From Pseudomonadota bacterium (GTDB lineage: Bacteria; Pseudomonadota; Gammaproteobacteria; DAOUQR01): DNA of 6,507 bases. Shown piece by piece: positions 1 through 6,507 of this stretch. Each line of letters opens with the position of its first letter. The first letter of the stretch is position 1. A program made the translations under genes and the position numbers. The notes below the pieces were generated by a model that saw only the letters and a program-made list of their open reading frames with translations, was not told the origin of the DNA and ran no database searches. The stretch lies in assembly GCA_030625525.1 (NCBI GenBank), contig DAOUQR010000066.1:1-6507 (forward strand). Direction: 5' to 3'.

Positions 1-2654
1 TAATGTAAAATCCCACCGTGTTGATAATATTGCATTTCATTTTGTGTATCGATGCGGACTAAACAGTCAATCTCAGTTTGACTACCGTCTTCACGGTGAA
101 TGGTGACGTTGACATCGCCTTGAGGAGCTAAGCCATTGCTAATCCCGTGGATGTCAAAAGTTTCTGTTCCGTTTAATTGTAATGATTGTCGGCTGTCACC
201 CGCTTTAAATTGTAATGGCAAGACGCCCATACCGATTAAATTTGAGCGATGGATGCGTTCAAAACTTTCGGCGATCACCGCTTTCACACCTAATAAACGT
301 GTCCCTTTTGCTGCCCAATCACGTGATGAACCCGTGCCGTATTCTCTACCGGCAACCACGACCAACGGGGTATTCTCTTGCTGGTATTTCATGGCTGTAT
401 CATAAATTGATAAGGTTTCACCACTTGGAATATATTTTGTAAAACCACCTTCAATCTCTGGCGTCATTTCATTACGGATCCGAATATTCGCAAAAGTCCC
501 GCGCATCATGACTTCGTGATTACCGCGACGTGAGCCATAAGAATTAAAATCTTTAGGTTCGATACCGTGAGATTGTAAATATTCGCCAGCAGGGCTATCG
601 GCTTTAATCGCACCGGCGGGTGAAATATGATCGGTAGTGATGCTGTCACCGAGCAGGGCTAATACGCGTGCGCCTGAGATATCTTGTAACTCTGGAACGG
701 TTGAGGTGAGTCCTTCAAAAAATGTGGGTTGGCGTACATAGGTGGATTTATCCGACCAGCTGTAGGTTTTTCCTTCACCTGCGGGGATTTCTTGCCAGGC
801 TTCATTTCCGGTGAAGACATCAGCGTATTCTTTATGAAACATCTCCTTACTGACTTTTTCGACTTCATTCGCAATCTCGAGATTACTTGGCCAGATATCT
901 TTTAAGAAGACTGGATTGCCGTCGTTATCTTCGCCTAATGGCTCTTCGGTTAAGTTAATGCGCGAGGTTCCGGCGAGTGCGTATGCGACCACTAAAGGGG
1001 GTGATGCTAACCAGTTGGCTTGGGTTAGCGGATGCACGCGGCCTTCAAAGTTACGGTTACCGGATAAGACGGATGTAATGTAGAGGTCATTCTCAACAAT
1101 ACTATTGTGAATGGCTTCAGGCAGTGGGCCGGAATTACCAATACAAGTCGTGCAACCATAACCCACCAAACTAAAACCGAGTTGATCTAAATAGGTTTGC
1201 AAATTGGCTTTAGCTAAATAATCGGTGACGACTTTTGAGCCGGGCGCTAAGGATGTTTTCACCCATGGCTTAGTTTTCAAGCCTTTTGCAATGGCATTTT
1301 TTGCGACTAAGCCAGCAGCCATTAAAACGCTAGGATTTGAAGTGTTTGTGCAGCTGGTGATAGCCGCGATCACGACATCACCGTGGTTAAGTGAATAGTC
1401 TTCCCCTTCAACTGCAAAGTTTTGATCGGCTTGTTCGAATTTTTGATTTTCTTTTAGGATTTTATCAAAGGCGTTTTTTAATTCTGGCATAGCGACTTTG
1501 TCTTGTGGACGTTTGGGGCCTGCAAGACTCGGTACAACGGTGCTTAATTCTAGACTCATTGTGTCTGTAAATTCAGGCTCGGCACTGTCATTGTTACGCC
1601 ATAAGCCTTGTGCTTTACAATAAGCCTCCGCTAAAGCTTGTGTGTCATCATCGCGTCCGGTTAGGTGCATATAAATAAGTGTTTCTTTGTCGACAGGGAA
1701 AAATCCGCAGGTTGCGCCATATTCGGGTGCCATGTTTGAAATGGTTGCGCGATCAGCCAGAGGTAAATGCTCCAAGCCTGGGCCATAAAATTCAACAAAT
1801 TTTCCAACAACACCTTTTGATCTTAGCATTTGAGTCACGGTGAGGACGAGATCGGTTGCGGTGATCCCTTCGCTTAATTTGCCTTCTAATTTAAATCCAA
1901 TCACCTCAGGAATGATCATTGAAATCGGTTGACCCAGCATAGCCGCTTCAGCTTCAATGCCGCCAACACCCCAGCCTAATACGCCCAGAGCATTGATCAT
2001 CGTTGTGTGACTGTCGGTGCCGACTAAGGTATCAGGATAAGCATACCAATCGCCATCAAGTTCTTGTGACCAAACAGCTTTGCCTAAATATTCTAAATTC
2101 ACTTGGTGACAAATACCGGTGCCGGGTGGAACCACGCTAAAATTATCAAAGGCTTGTTGCCCCCAACGTAAGAATTCATAACGTTCATGATTGCGTTGCA
2201 TTTCAATTTTCGTGTTATCGAAATAAGCGTTAGGCGTAGCGAAACGATCCACTTGAACGGAGTGATCAATGACTAAATCCACAGGAGAGAGGGGATTAAT
2301 TTGATTGGCATCGCCGCCTAGTTTTTCCATGGCGTCACGCATGGCGGCTAAATCGACAACCGCAGGGACACCGGTGAAATCTTGCATTAATACGCGGGCG
2401 GGGCGATAGGCAATTTCATGATTGGAGGTTTTGGTTTTGAGCCAATCAGCCACGGCTTGGATATCATCAGTGGTGACGGTGTCACCGTCTTCGTGGCGTA
2501 GTAAATTTTCTAATAAGACCTTGAGTGAAAAGGGCAGTCTCGATAAATCGCCTAATCGAGCTTGCGCTTTTTGTAAGTCATAATAGTGGTACGTCTTACC
2601 GTTAACATCTAATGTACTGTGAGTCTGAAAGCTATCGTGACTGGCTGTTTGCAT
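1..2654 (-). CDS. acnA: Aconitate hydratase A (TCA cycle), 3' end cut by window edge
   Basis: This gene encodes the cytoplasmic [4Fe-4S] enzyme that interconverts citrate and isocitrate via cis-aconitate. My translation from the ATG at 2654 runs open for 884 codons plus two bases to the window edge, against 891 residues in E. coli AcnA, so only a few C-terminal residues are missing after HGGILH. Cluster cysteines are at C435, C501 and C504 (motifs SCTNTS and [12 protein letters not shown]), the same positions as in E. coli. Other family motifs are DHSVQVD from D130, GTDSHTTM with D214-S215-H216, and the swivel-domain GTGSSRDW with the predicted active-site S776 and R778. The N-terminal catalytic domains precede the C-terminal swivel domain in the usual single-chain AcnA/IRP1 order; no frameshift is seen. 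The start is supported by AGGA seven bases upstream (2662-2665 on the plus strand). It is transcribed divergently from the cyd cluster. The fold is shared with 2-methylcitrate dehydratase AcnD, but length and sequence favour AcnA. Confidence 0.96.
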   Translation of the reverse strand, partial: MQTASHDSFQTHSTLDVNGKTYHYYDLQKAQARLGDLSRLPFSLKVLLENLLRHEDGDTVTTDDIQAVADWLKTKTSNHEIAYRPARVLMQDFTGVPAVVDLAAMRDAMEKLGGDANQINPLSPVDLVIDHSVQVDRFATPNAYFDNTKIEMQRNHERYEFLRWGQQAFDNFSVVPPGTGICHQVNLEYLGKAVWSQELDGDWYAYPDTLVGTDSHTTMINALGVLGWGVGGIEAEAAMLGQPISMIIPEVIGFKLEGKLSEGITATDLVLTVTQMLRSKGVVGKFVEFYGPGLEHLPLADRATISNMAPEYGATCGFFPVDKETLIYMHLTGRDDDTQALAEAYCKAQGLWRNNDSAEPEFTDTMSLELSTVVPSLAGPKRPQDKVAMPELKNAFDKILKENQKFEQADQNFAVEGEDYSLNHGDVVIAAITSCTNTSNPSVLMAAGLVAKNAIAKGLKTKPWVKTSLAPGSKVVTDYLAKANLQTYLDQLGFSLVGYGCTTCIGNSGPLPEAIHNSIVENDLYITSVLSGNRNFEGRVHPLTQANWLASPPLVVAYALAGTSRINLTEEPLGEDNDGNPVFLKDIWPSNLEIANEVEKVSKEMFHKEYADVFTGNEAWQEIPAGEGKTYSWSDKSTYVRQPTFFEGLTSTVPELQDISGARVLALLGDSITTDHISPAGAIKADSPAGEYLQSHGIEPKDFNSYGSRRGNHEVMMRGTFANIRIRNEMTPEIEGGFTKYIPSGETLSIYDTAMKYQQENTPLVVVAGREYGTGSSRDWAAKGTRLLGVKAVIAESFERIHRSNLIGMGVLPLQFKAGDSRQSLQLNGTETFDIHGISNGLAPQGDVNVTIHREDGSQTEIDCLVRIDTQNEMQYYQHGGILH

Positions 2655-2728
2655 GATGGGTTCCTGATGATTTGTGTTGGTGAATGATAATGGAAAATTG
2701 GGGGGAATGCATCAGTAAAAGTTGTAAT

Positions 2729-2749
2729 GGTCCGGCCTCAGCCCTGACC
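2729..2749. other. Imperfect GC-rich hairpin in the intergenic spacer
   Basis: GGTC (2729-2732) pairs with GACC (2746-2749), and GGC (2734-2736) with GCC (2741-2743), around a CTCA loop, with one unpaired C on the left and CT on the right. That is seven base pairs with a small internal loop. It is a GC-rich patch in AT-rich surroundings. No U-run follows on either strand, so it is a poor intrinsic terminator. On the minus strand it may fall in the acnA leader or promoter. It could be chance or a repeat remnant. Confidence 0.3.
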
Positions 2750-2770
2750 CCAAATAATCTTTATTCGTTC

Positions 2771-2799
2771 TTGCGCTGTTTAAATTGGAGGAGTATATT
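2771..2799 (+). promoter_or_regulatory. Candidate sigma-70 promoter for the cyd operon
   Basis: TTGCGC (2771-2776) and TATATT (2794-2799) are separated by exactly 17 bases, the preferred sigma-70 spacing. The -10 element matches 5 of 6 consensus positions and the -35 only the TTG. Transcription would begin near 2806 and give a leader of about 27 bases before cydP. The spacing and -10 element make it the best candidate in the intergenic region, but the -35 is weak and an activator might be needed. Confidence 0.35.
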
Positions 2800-2832
2800 T
2801 CGCGGTGTTCAATTTAGTCGGTCCAAAATATA

Positions 2833-3000
2833 ATGAAAAATCCATCGCTAAGATACGACATTACCCTTGTTATTATCGTTAAGCTCATCATGCTGACGAT
2901 GCTTTGGTATTTTTGCTTTTCACAGCCTTTGGCACCCCAAATTCAAACGACCCAATTGGGTAATCATTTTCTCAAGTCTAACGTAAACGTAAAGGAGTAG
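2833..3000 (+). CDS. cydP: Cytochrome bd oxidase small assembly protein CydP
   Basis: This 55-residue protein starts MKNPSLRYDI and has one predicted membrane segment at about residues 10-30, rich in I, V, L and M and ending in a W-Y-F aromatic cluster, followed by a polar tail. A short basic N-terminus, a helix with an internal Lys-Leu (K17-L18) and an aromatic end, placed directly before cydA, is the pattern of the CydP family of putative small bd oxidase assembly or accessory proteins. Its exact biochemical role is not established. Only three bases separate its stop from the cydA start, and its last codons contain the cydA Shine-Dalgarno, so the two are probably translationally coupled. 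No proper Shine-Dalgarno lies 5-10 bases before its ATG; the only strong one (GGAGGAG) is about 40 bases away. An in-frame TAG at 2815-2817 rules out a longer form. The identification rests on context and resemblance. Confidence 0.75.
   Translation: MKNPSLRYDITLVIIVKLIMLTMLWYFCFSQPLAPQIQTTQLGNHFLKSNVNVKE
2992..2997 (+). promoter_or_regulatory. cydA Shine-Dalgarno inside the 3' end of cydP
   Basis: AAGGAG sits six bases before the cydA ATG and overlaps the final Lys-Glu codons of cydP. It is a near-ideal ribosome-binding site, far better than the one available to cydP, so CydA may be made in excess of CydP. It also fixes the cydA start at 3004. Confidence 0.85.
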
Positions 3001-3003
3001 GCT

Positions 3004-4530
3004 ATGTTACCAGCCATCGATGTCGTCAATTTATCGCGTCTGCAATTTGCAATGACTGCGCTGTATCACTTTTTATTTGTGCCCTTGACGTTGGGCTTAT
3101 CCGTGATGCTCGCGATCATGGAAACAGTTTATGTGATTACGGGTCGTGAGATCTGGAAGCAGATGGTGAAATACTGGGGCGTACTCTTTGGTATTAACTT
3201 TGCCATGGGGGTTGCAACGGGCATCACCATGGAATTTCAGTTTGGAACGAACTGGGCTTACTACTCGCAATATGTCGGTGATATTTTTGGAGCGCCTTTA
3301 GCCATTGAAGGCATGATGGCGTTTTTCCTTGAAGCCACTTTTGTGGGCTTATTTTTCTTTGGGTGGGATCGTTTAAGCAAAACCAAACATTGGATGGTGA
3401 CATGCTTGGTTGCCCTCGGCACTAACTTTTCAGCGATGTGGATTTTAGTTGCGAACGGTTGGATGAATCATCCCGTGGGTTCGTATTTTGATTTTAATAC
3501 CATGCGTATGGAATTGAGCAATTTTTATGATGTGTTTTTTAATCCAGTAGCGCAAGCGAAATTTGTGCACACCCTTAGTGCGGGTTATGTGACAGGTGCG
3601 ATGTTTGTGTTATCTATCAGTGCTTATTATTTGTTGCGAAATCGTAATCTTCAATTTGCCAAACGATCATTTCTTGTTGCTGCTGCCTTTGGTTTAGTCG
3701 CCGCATTTTCTGTGGTCGTGCTCGGTGATGAAAGTGGATACCTCGTCAATGAACATCAACATATGAAAATTGCGGTGATGGAAGGTATGTGGAAAACAGA
3801 AAAAGCACCTGCGTCATTGACACTGTTTGGTATTCCCGATCAAAAAGATCATGTGACACGTTATGCAGTTAAGGTGCCTTACTTGTTAGGGTTGATAGCG
3901 ACGCGTTCAGCAGATACACCGTTGCCCGGTATTTTAGATCTCGTTGAACGAGCTAAAGGTAAAATTAAAAATGGCCAAAAAGCCTATGCTGAATTACAAA
4001 TTCTGCAAAAAAATCCGAAAGATGCGGAGGCTAAAACAAGATTTAGCAAATTCGAAGATGAATTGGGTTATGCGTTCCTATTAAAAAGATACACCGATGA
4101 TGTGATGAATGCGACACCCGAGCAAATTAATAAAGCAGCCTGGGATACTGTTCCTAAAGTCTTGCCGATGTTTTTTGCCTTTAGAGGCATGGTGGCGAGT
4201 GGCTTTTTAATGATATTGATTTTTGGGATCTGTTTTTTCTACGCATCAAAGCGATGTTTCGACAAGCGTTGGCTGTTGAGGTTAGCTTTGTGTGCGTTGC
4301 CGCTTCCTTGGATTGGTGCTGAACTAGGGTGGTTTGTCGCAGAATATGGACGTCAGCCTTGGGTTGTTCAAGATATGTTACCGACCTTTTTGGGAACATC
4401 ATCTATTTCTTCGTTAGACGTCATCATTTCATTGATTGGTTTTATTGTGTTTTATTCTGTATTGGCGGTCGTTGAACTGTATTTGATGGTTAAATACATT
4501 CGTTTAGGCCCTGATGGGTATTCCGCTTAA
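3004..4530 (+). CDS. cydA: Cytochrome bd ubiquinol oxidase subunit I
   Basis: CydA is the haem-bearing inner-membrane subunit of cytochrome bd oxidase. It oxidises quinol and reduces O2 to water, conserving energy by vectorial proton uptake without true pumping. The 508-residue protein aligns nearly gap-free with E. coli CydA (522), with three extra N-terminal residues and a C-terminus about 14 shorter. By that alignment H22 is the haem b595 ligand (E. coli H19), and H189 and M396 ligate haem b558 (H186 and M393). E102, E110 and E447 match the conserved glutamates E99, E107 and E445 near the haems and proton path. The periplasmic Q-loop, between about residues 240 and 385, keeps K255 and E260 (E. 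coli K252 and E257, linked to quinol binding) and the long C-terminal insertion of the L-type (long Q-loop) subfamily. The GRQPW signature is at residues 449-453. About nine membrane segments are expected. It lies between cydP and cydB in one operon. Confidence 0.98.
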   Translation: MLPAIDVVNLSRLQFAMTALYHFLFVPLTLGLSVMLAIMETVYVITGREIWKQMVKYWGVLFGINFAMGVATGITMEFQFGTNWAYYSQYVGDIFGAPLAIEGMMAFFLEATFVGLFFFGWDRLSKTKHWMVTCLVALGTNFSAMWILVANGWMNHPVGSYFDFNTMRMELSNFYDVFFNPVAQAKFVHTLSAGYVTGAMFVLSISAYYLLRNRNLQFAKRSFLVAAAFGLVAAFSVVVLGDESGYLVNEHQHMKIAVMEGMWKTEKAPASLTLFGIPDQKDHVTRYAVKVPYLLGLIATRSADTPLPGILDLVERAKGKIKNGQKAYAELQILQKNPKDAEAKTRFSKFEDELGYAFLLKRYTDDVMNATPEQINKAAWDTVPKVLPMFFAFRGMVASGFLMILIFGICFFYASKRCFDKRWLLRLALCALPLPWIGAELGWFVAEYGRQPWVVQDMLPTFLGTSSISSLDVIISLIGFIVFYSVLAVVELYLMVKYIRLGPDGYSA

Positions 4531-4550
4531 TTTAATGGCTTAATTTTTCT

Positions 4551-4555
4551 GGGAG
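4551..4555 (+). promoter_or_regulatory. cydB Shine-Dalgarno deciding the start codon
   Basis: GGGAG lies immediately against an ATG at 4556, leaving no spacer, but six bases before a second in-frame ATG at 4562. The second is the more credible start. It also gives an N-terminus (MLFDYE) that lines up with the MIDYE start of E. coli CydB. Confidence 0.7.
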
Positions 4556-4561
4556 ATGACA

Positions 4562-5704
4562 ATGTTATTTGATTATGAAACTTTAAGAGTTATTTGGTGG
4601 GTGCTTCTCGGTGTGCTGCTGATGGGCTTTGCGGTGATGGATGGCTTCGATTTCGGAGTCGCCATGCTGTTACGTATTGTGGGGAAATCCGATGGTGAGC
4701 GTCGCGTGGTGATTAATACCGTCGGACCTGTGTGGGAAGGTAACCAAGTTTGGTTTGTTTTGGGTGGGGGTGCTATTTTTGCAGCTTGGCCTATTTTGTA
4801 TGCGGTTTCTTTTTCAGGATTTTATCTTGCGATGTTGTTGCTGTTGTTTGGTTTTATTTTAAGACCAGTGAGTTTTAAATATCGATCTAAAGTGAGTTCG
4901 ACACGGTGGCGTAACACCTGGGATATTATGATGTCGATCAGTGGCTATCTACCGGCGCTGTTGTTTGGTGTGGCTGTGGGTAATGTGATTCAGGGTGTCC
5001 CCTTTCATTTTGATGAGACCGTTCGTGCTTTTTATACTGGAAATTTATTCGGCTTGCTCAATCCCTTTGGATTATTGTGCGGTTTGCTCAGTTTATTCAT
5101 GATGATGATGCACGGTGGTTTGTATTTGAATGTGAAAACTGAAGGTGATGTGCAGCGTCGCAGTCGCACTGCTGCGAGAGTGGCTGGCATAATCGTGATA
5201 ATTTTATTTGCTATCGGTGGTTACTGGGTTGCTAATGGCATGGATGGCTATGTTTTAGTGAAGCCCATGTTACACGGCGGGCCCTCTAATCCATTACATA
5301 AAACTGCTGCTGCTGAGTTTGGTGCTTGGATGGATAATTATCATCGATACCAAGGCTTGTTGGCTGTTCCAGCGCTGGGCTTTATAGGTGCGTTGTTGGC
5401 AATTTTACTGGCTGGTTTTGAACGAGGACGTGTTGCACTTGTGTGTAGTGCTTTTAGTATCGCTGGGATCATTGGCACGGTCGGCGTCAGCATGTTTCCA
5501 TTTATCCTACCTTCAAGCACAAATCCAAGTATGAGTTTAATGGTGTGGGATGCGTCATCCAGTCAACTGACTTTATTTGTGATGTTGGTAGCCGCCGTTA
5601 TATTTTTACCGCTTATTTTGTTTTACACCGGGTGGGTCTATCATGTGATGCGCGGAAAAGTGACCGAACTTTTAATTGCGCAAAATACAAAAGATGCTTA
5701 TTAA
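4562..5704 (+). CDS. cydB: Cytochrome bd ubiquinol oxidase subunit II
   Basis: CydB is the second large inner-membrane subunit of cytochrome bd. It pairs pseudo-symmetrically with CydA, binds no haem in the E. coli enzyme, and supports complex assembly and the proton or O2 routes to the active site. From the ATG at 4562 the protein has 380 residues, against 379 in E. coli; the alternative ATG at 4556 adds two residues but would have no spacer after the Shine-Dalgarno. Conserved blocks are the GFAVMDGFDFGV segment near residues 22-33, GNQVW near 60-64, LNPFGLL in the middle, and MFPFILPSS with WDASSSQLTL towards the end. About eight hydrophobic segments are visible. E59 occupies the position of E. 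coli D58, implicated in proton entry; this keeps the acidic side chain. The gene follows cydA by about 31 bases and precedes cydX by 15, with no terminator between, so co-transcription is expected. Confidence 0.97.
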   Translation: MLFDYETLRVIWWVLLGVLLMGFAVMDGFDFGVAMLLRIVGKSDGERRVVINTVGPVWEGNQVWFVLGGGAIFAAWPILYAVSFSGFYLAMLLLLFGFILRPVSFKYRSKVSSTRWRNTWDIMMSISGYLPALLFGVAVGNVIQGVPFHFDETVRAFYTGNLFGLLNPFGLLCGLLSLFMMMMHGGLYLNVKTEGDVQRRSRTAARVAGIIVIILFAIGGYWVANGMDGYVLVKPMLHGGPSNPLHKTAAAEFGAWMDNYHRYQGLLAVPALGFIGALLAILLAGFERGRVALVCSAFSIAGIIGTVGVSMFPFILPSSTNPSMSLMVWDASSSQLTLFVMLVAAVIFLPLILFYTGWVYHVMRGKVTELLIAQNTKDAY

Positions 5705-5719
5705 ATAGAGGAATTAACT

Positions 5720-5824
5720 ATGTGGTATTTTGCTTGGATAGTAGGCACAGGATTTGCGTGTGCTTTTGCTGTACTCAACGCAATGTGGTACGAACTCCAC
5801 ATTGAAGATAAGAATAAGCAATAA
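5720..5824 (+). CDS. cydX: Cytochrome bd oxidase small subunit CydX
   Basis: This is a 34-residue single-pass membrane protein, too short for most automatic gene calls. CydX binds CydA in the bd complex and is needed for full activity and haem stability in E. coli. The N-terminus MWYFAWIVGT is almost identical to the E. coli MWYFAWILGT. A13, C14, F16, V18, A21 and E25 also coincide; E25 corresponds to the E. coli CydX glutamate that reaches towards the haem region. A short charged tail follows (EDKNKQ), slightly shorter than in E. coli (37 residues). The Shine-Dalgarno AGAGGA at 5707-5712 is seven bases before the ATG. The gene starts 15 bases after the cydB stop and ends one base before the homoserine kinase start. 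The match and its position leave little doubt. Confidence 0.95.
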   Translation: MWYFAWIVGTGFACAFAVLNAMWYELHIEDKNKQ

Positions 5825-5825
5825 A

Positions 5826-6507
5826 ATGTCGGTCTATACGACCTTAACAACGGCTTATTTCAAACAACTCTGTGATGCGTATCAACTGGGTGGCTATCAA
5901 GCGCATCAGGGCATCACGGAGGGGATCACCAATACGATTTATCAACTGACGACTGACACGGGTCGTTTTATCGTGACGATTTTTGAAGAGATCACCGTGA
6001 GTGATTTGCCTTTTTATCTCGACTTAATGAATTATTTGGCAGAACATAAATTTCCTTGCCAACTTGTTTATAAAGATAAAGACGGGCAGTCAATTCAAGA
6101 CTTTCAGCACAAACCTTTAATTATCGTACCTTACTTGCCGGGTAATACCGTGGACAACCCGACGGTCACGCAAATGATATCGGTTGCCGAACATTTAGCG
6201 ATCTTGCATTCATTAACGCTGCACTATCCTGCGAAGCAAATTAATCCGCGCGGGGGAGAGTGGCGCGATCAGGTGTTTAACAAAATTCAATCGAAATTGC
6301 AGCCTGAAGATTTACAGTTGCTTGAACAAGAAGTGAAATTCCAACAACAGGATTTTGATCAAAATATACCGCGCTCAATTATTCATGCGGATCTATTTCG
6401 CGATAATGTTTTGTTTGAAGATGAACAGTTATCAGGCGTGCTTGATTTTTATTATGCCTGCCATGGGGTTTGTGTCTTAGATCTCGCAATCACAATAAAC
6501 GATTGGT
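5826..6507 (+). CDS. thrB: Homoserine kinase type II (protein-kinase fold), 3' end cut by window edge
   Basis: This enzyme phosphorylates L-homoserine with ATP to O-phospho-L-homoserine, the step before threonine synthase. It belongs to the APH/choline-kinase-like family of homoserine kinases (Pseudomonas-type ThrB), unrelated to the GHMP-family ThrB of E. coli. My translation gives 227 residues before the window edge; family members are roughly 310-320, so about a quarter is missing. The N-lobe has a nucleotide-loop-like GITEGITNTIY near residues 29-39, followed by the strand RFIVTIFE. The catalytic loop HADLFRDN runs from H187, with D189 the predicted catalytic base and N194 a metal ligand. 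GVLDFYYAC carries the metal-binding D207, and DLAITINDW follows, as is typical of the family. The ATG lies one base after the cydX stop and has only a poor Shine-Dalgarno, suggesting coupling to cydX translation. A related small-molecule kinase is possible, but HADLFRDN with DFYYAC favours homoserine kinase. Confidence 0.9.
   Translation, partial: MSVYTTLTTAYFKQLCDAYQLGGYQAHQGITEGITNTIYQLTTDTGRFIVTIFEEITVSDLPFYLDLMNYLAEHKFPCQLVYKDKDGQSIQDFQHKPLIIVPYLPGNTVDNPTVTQMISVAEHLAILHSLTLHYPAKQINPRGGEWRDQVFNKIQSKLQPEDLQLLEQEVKFQQQDFDQNIPRSIIHADLFRDNVLFEDEQLSGVLDFYYACHGVCVLDLAITINDW

Larger units (their letters stand above)
2655..2832. promoter_or_regulatory. Divergent acnA / cydP intergenic control region
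   Basis: These 178 bases separate two genes read outward, so promoters for both must lie here or inside the flanking genes. The acnA Shine-Dalgarno (AGGA on the minus strand) is at 2662-2665. A GC-rich imperfect hairpin lies at 2729-2749, and an isolated GGAGGAG at 2787-2793. The best plus-strand promoter candidate is at 2771-2799. The best minus-strand candidate is TTGAAC, 17 bases, TCCAAT, reading from 2812 to 2784, with 8 of 12 consensus positions, so the two candidates overlap. I saw no full FNR/Anr palindrome (TTGAT-N4-ATCAA) and no clear ArcA box, although bd oxidase genes are often controlled by such regulators. The region is certainly the control region by position; the individual sites are weak. 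Confidence 0.6.

Noticed and set aside
136..442. Two plus-strand open frames of 89 and 75 codons
   Set aside because: Both lie inside the swivel-domain coding region of acnA on the opposite strand, have no Shine-Dalgarno and give no recognisable protein.
659..874. A 71-codon minus-strand open frame
   Set aside because: It overlaps acnA out of frame; the acnA frame here encodes conserved aconitase sequence, so this is a shadow.
2677..2695. Fur-box-like AATGATAAT upstream of acnA
   Set aside because: Only one half of the 19-base consensus matches well (about 11 of 19 overall), so it is not enough to call a Fur site.
3955..4050. A-rich, lysine-rich stretch in cydA that differs in composition from its flanks
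   Set aside because: It encodes the variable hydrophilic Q-loop insertion of long-Q-loop CydA proteins; the frame is intact and the alignment resumes normally.
4181..4402. A 73-codon minus-strand open frame
   Set aside because: It is antisense to the conserved C-terminal part of cydA, including the GRQPW motif region, with no sign of a real protein.
4556..4561. Upstream ATG as the cydB start
   Set aside because: It abuts the GGGAG Shine-Dalgarno with no spacer; the ATG at 4562 has a six-base spacer and matches the E. coli N-terminus.
5545..5805. An 86-codon plus-strand open frame bridging cydB and cydX
   Set aside because: It is out of frame with both genes and covers the clearly real cydX; its product is cysteine-rich nonsense.

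Overview
The window looks like chromosomal DNA from a gammaproteobacterium with modest GC (low-to-mid 40s percent by eye). The CydA, CydB and CydX proteins are close to their E. coli counterparts. The threonine-pathway kinase is the protein-kinase-fold (type II) homoserine kinase rather than the GHMP-type ThrB of enterics, and a CydP-type small protein precedes cydA. This points to a non-enteric gammaproteobacterium. A Legionellales/Coxiella-like relative would fit, but that is an inference from composition and gene content, not something the sequence proves.

Layout: positions 1-2654 are filled on the minus strand by acnA, aconitate hydratase of the TCA cycle. It is complete at its start and loses only the last few codons at the left edge. 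A 178-base divergent intergenic region (2655-2832) carries the start-proximal signals for both directions, an imperfect hairpin and an orphan GGAGGAG motif. From 2833 rightward there is a tight plus-strand cluster: cydP (2833-3000), cydA (3004-4530), cydB (4562-5704), cydX (5720-5824) and a type II homoserine kinase gene (5826 onward, cut by the right edge). The largest gap between these genes is about 31 bases, and the last junction has one base between stop and start, so a single operon is likely.

The cluster encodes a complete cytochrome bd quinol oxidase: CydA carries the three haems and the quinol-binding Q-loop, CydB is the second large membrane subunit, CydX is the small stabilising subunit, and CydP is a putative small assembly protein. 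This membrane complex reduces O2 to water with quinol electrons at high O2 affinity. All haem ligands and Q-loop residues checked are present, so the enzyme should be functional. The homoserine kinase makes O-phosphohomoserine for threonine synthesis and has no obvious biochemical link to the oxidase; its placement in the operon is the least expected thing here.

No RNA genes, mobile elements, CRISPR arrays or phage genes were seen. This is mostly ordinary housekeeping DNA, and I found no convincing undescribed system. The points worth a second look are the operon composition and the compact divergent control region.
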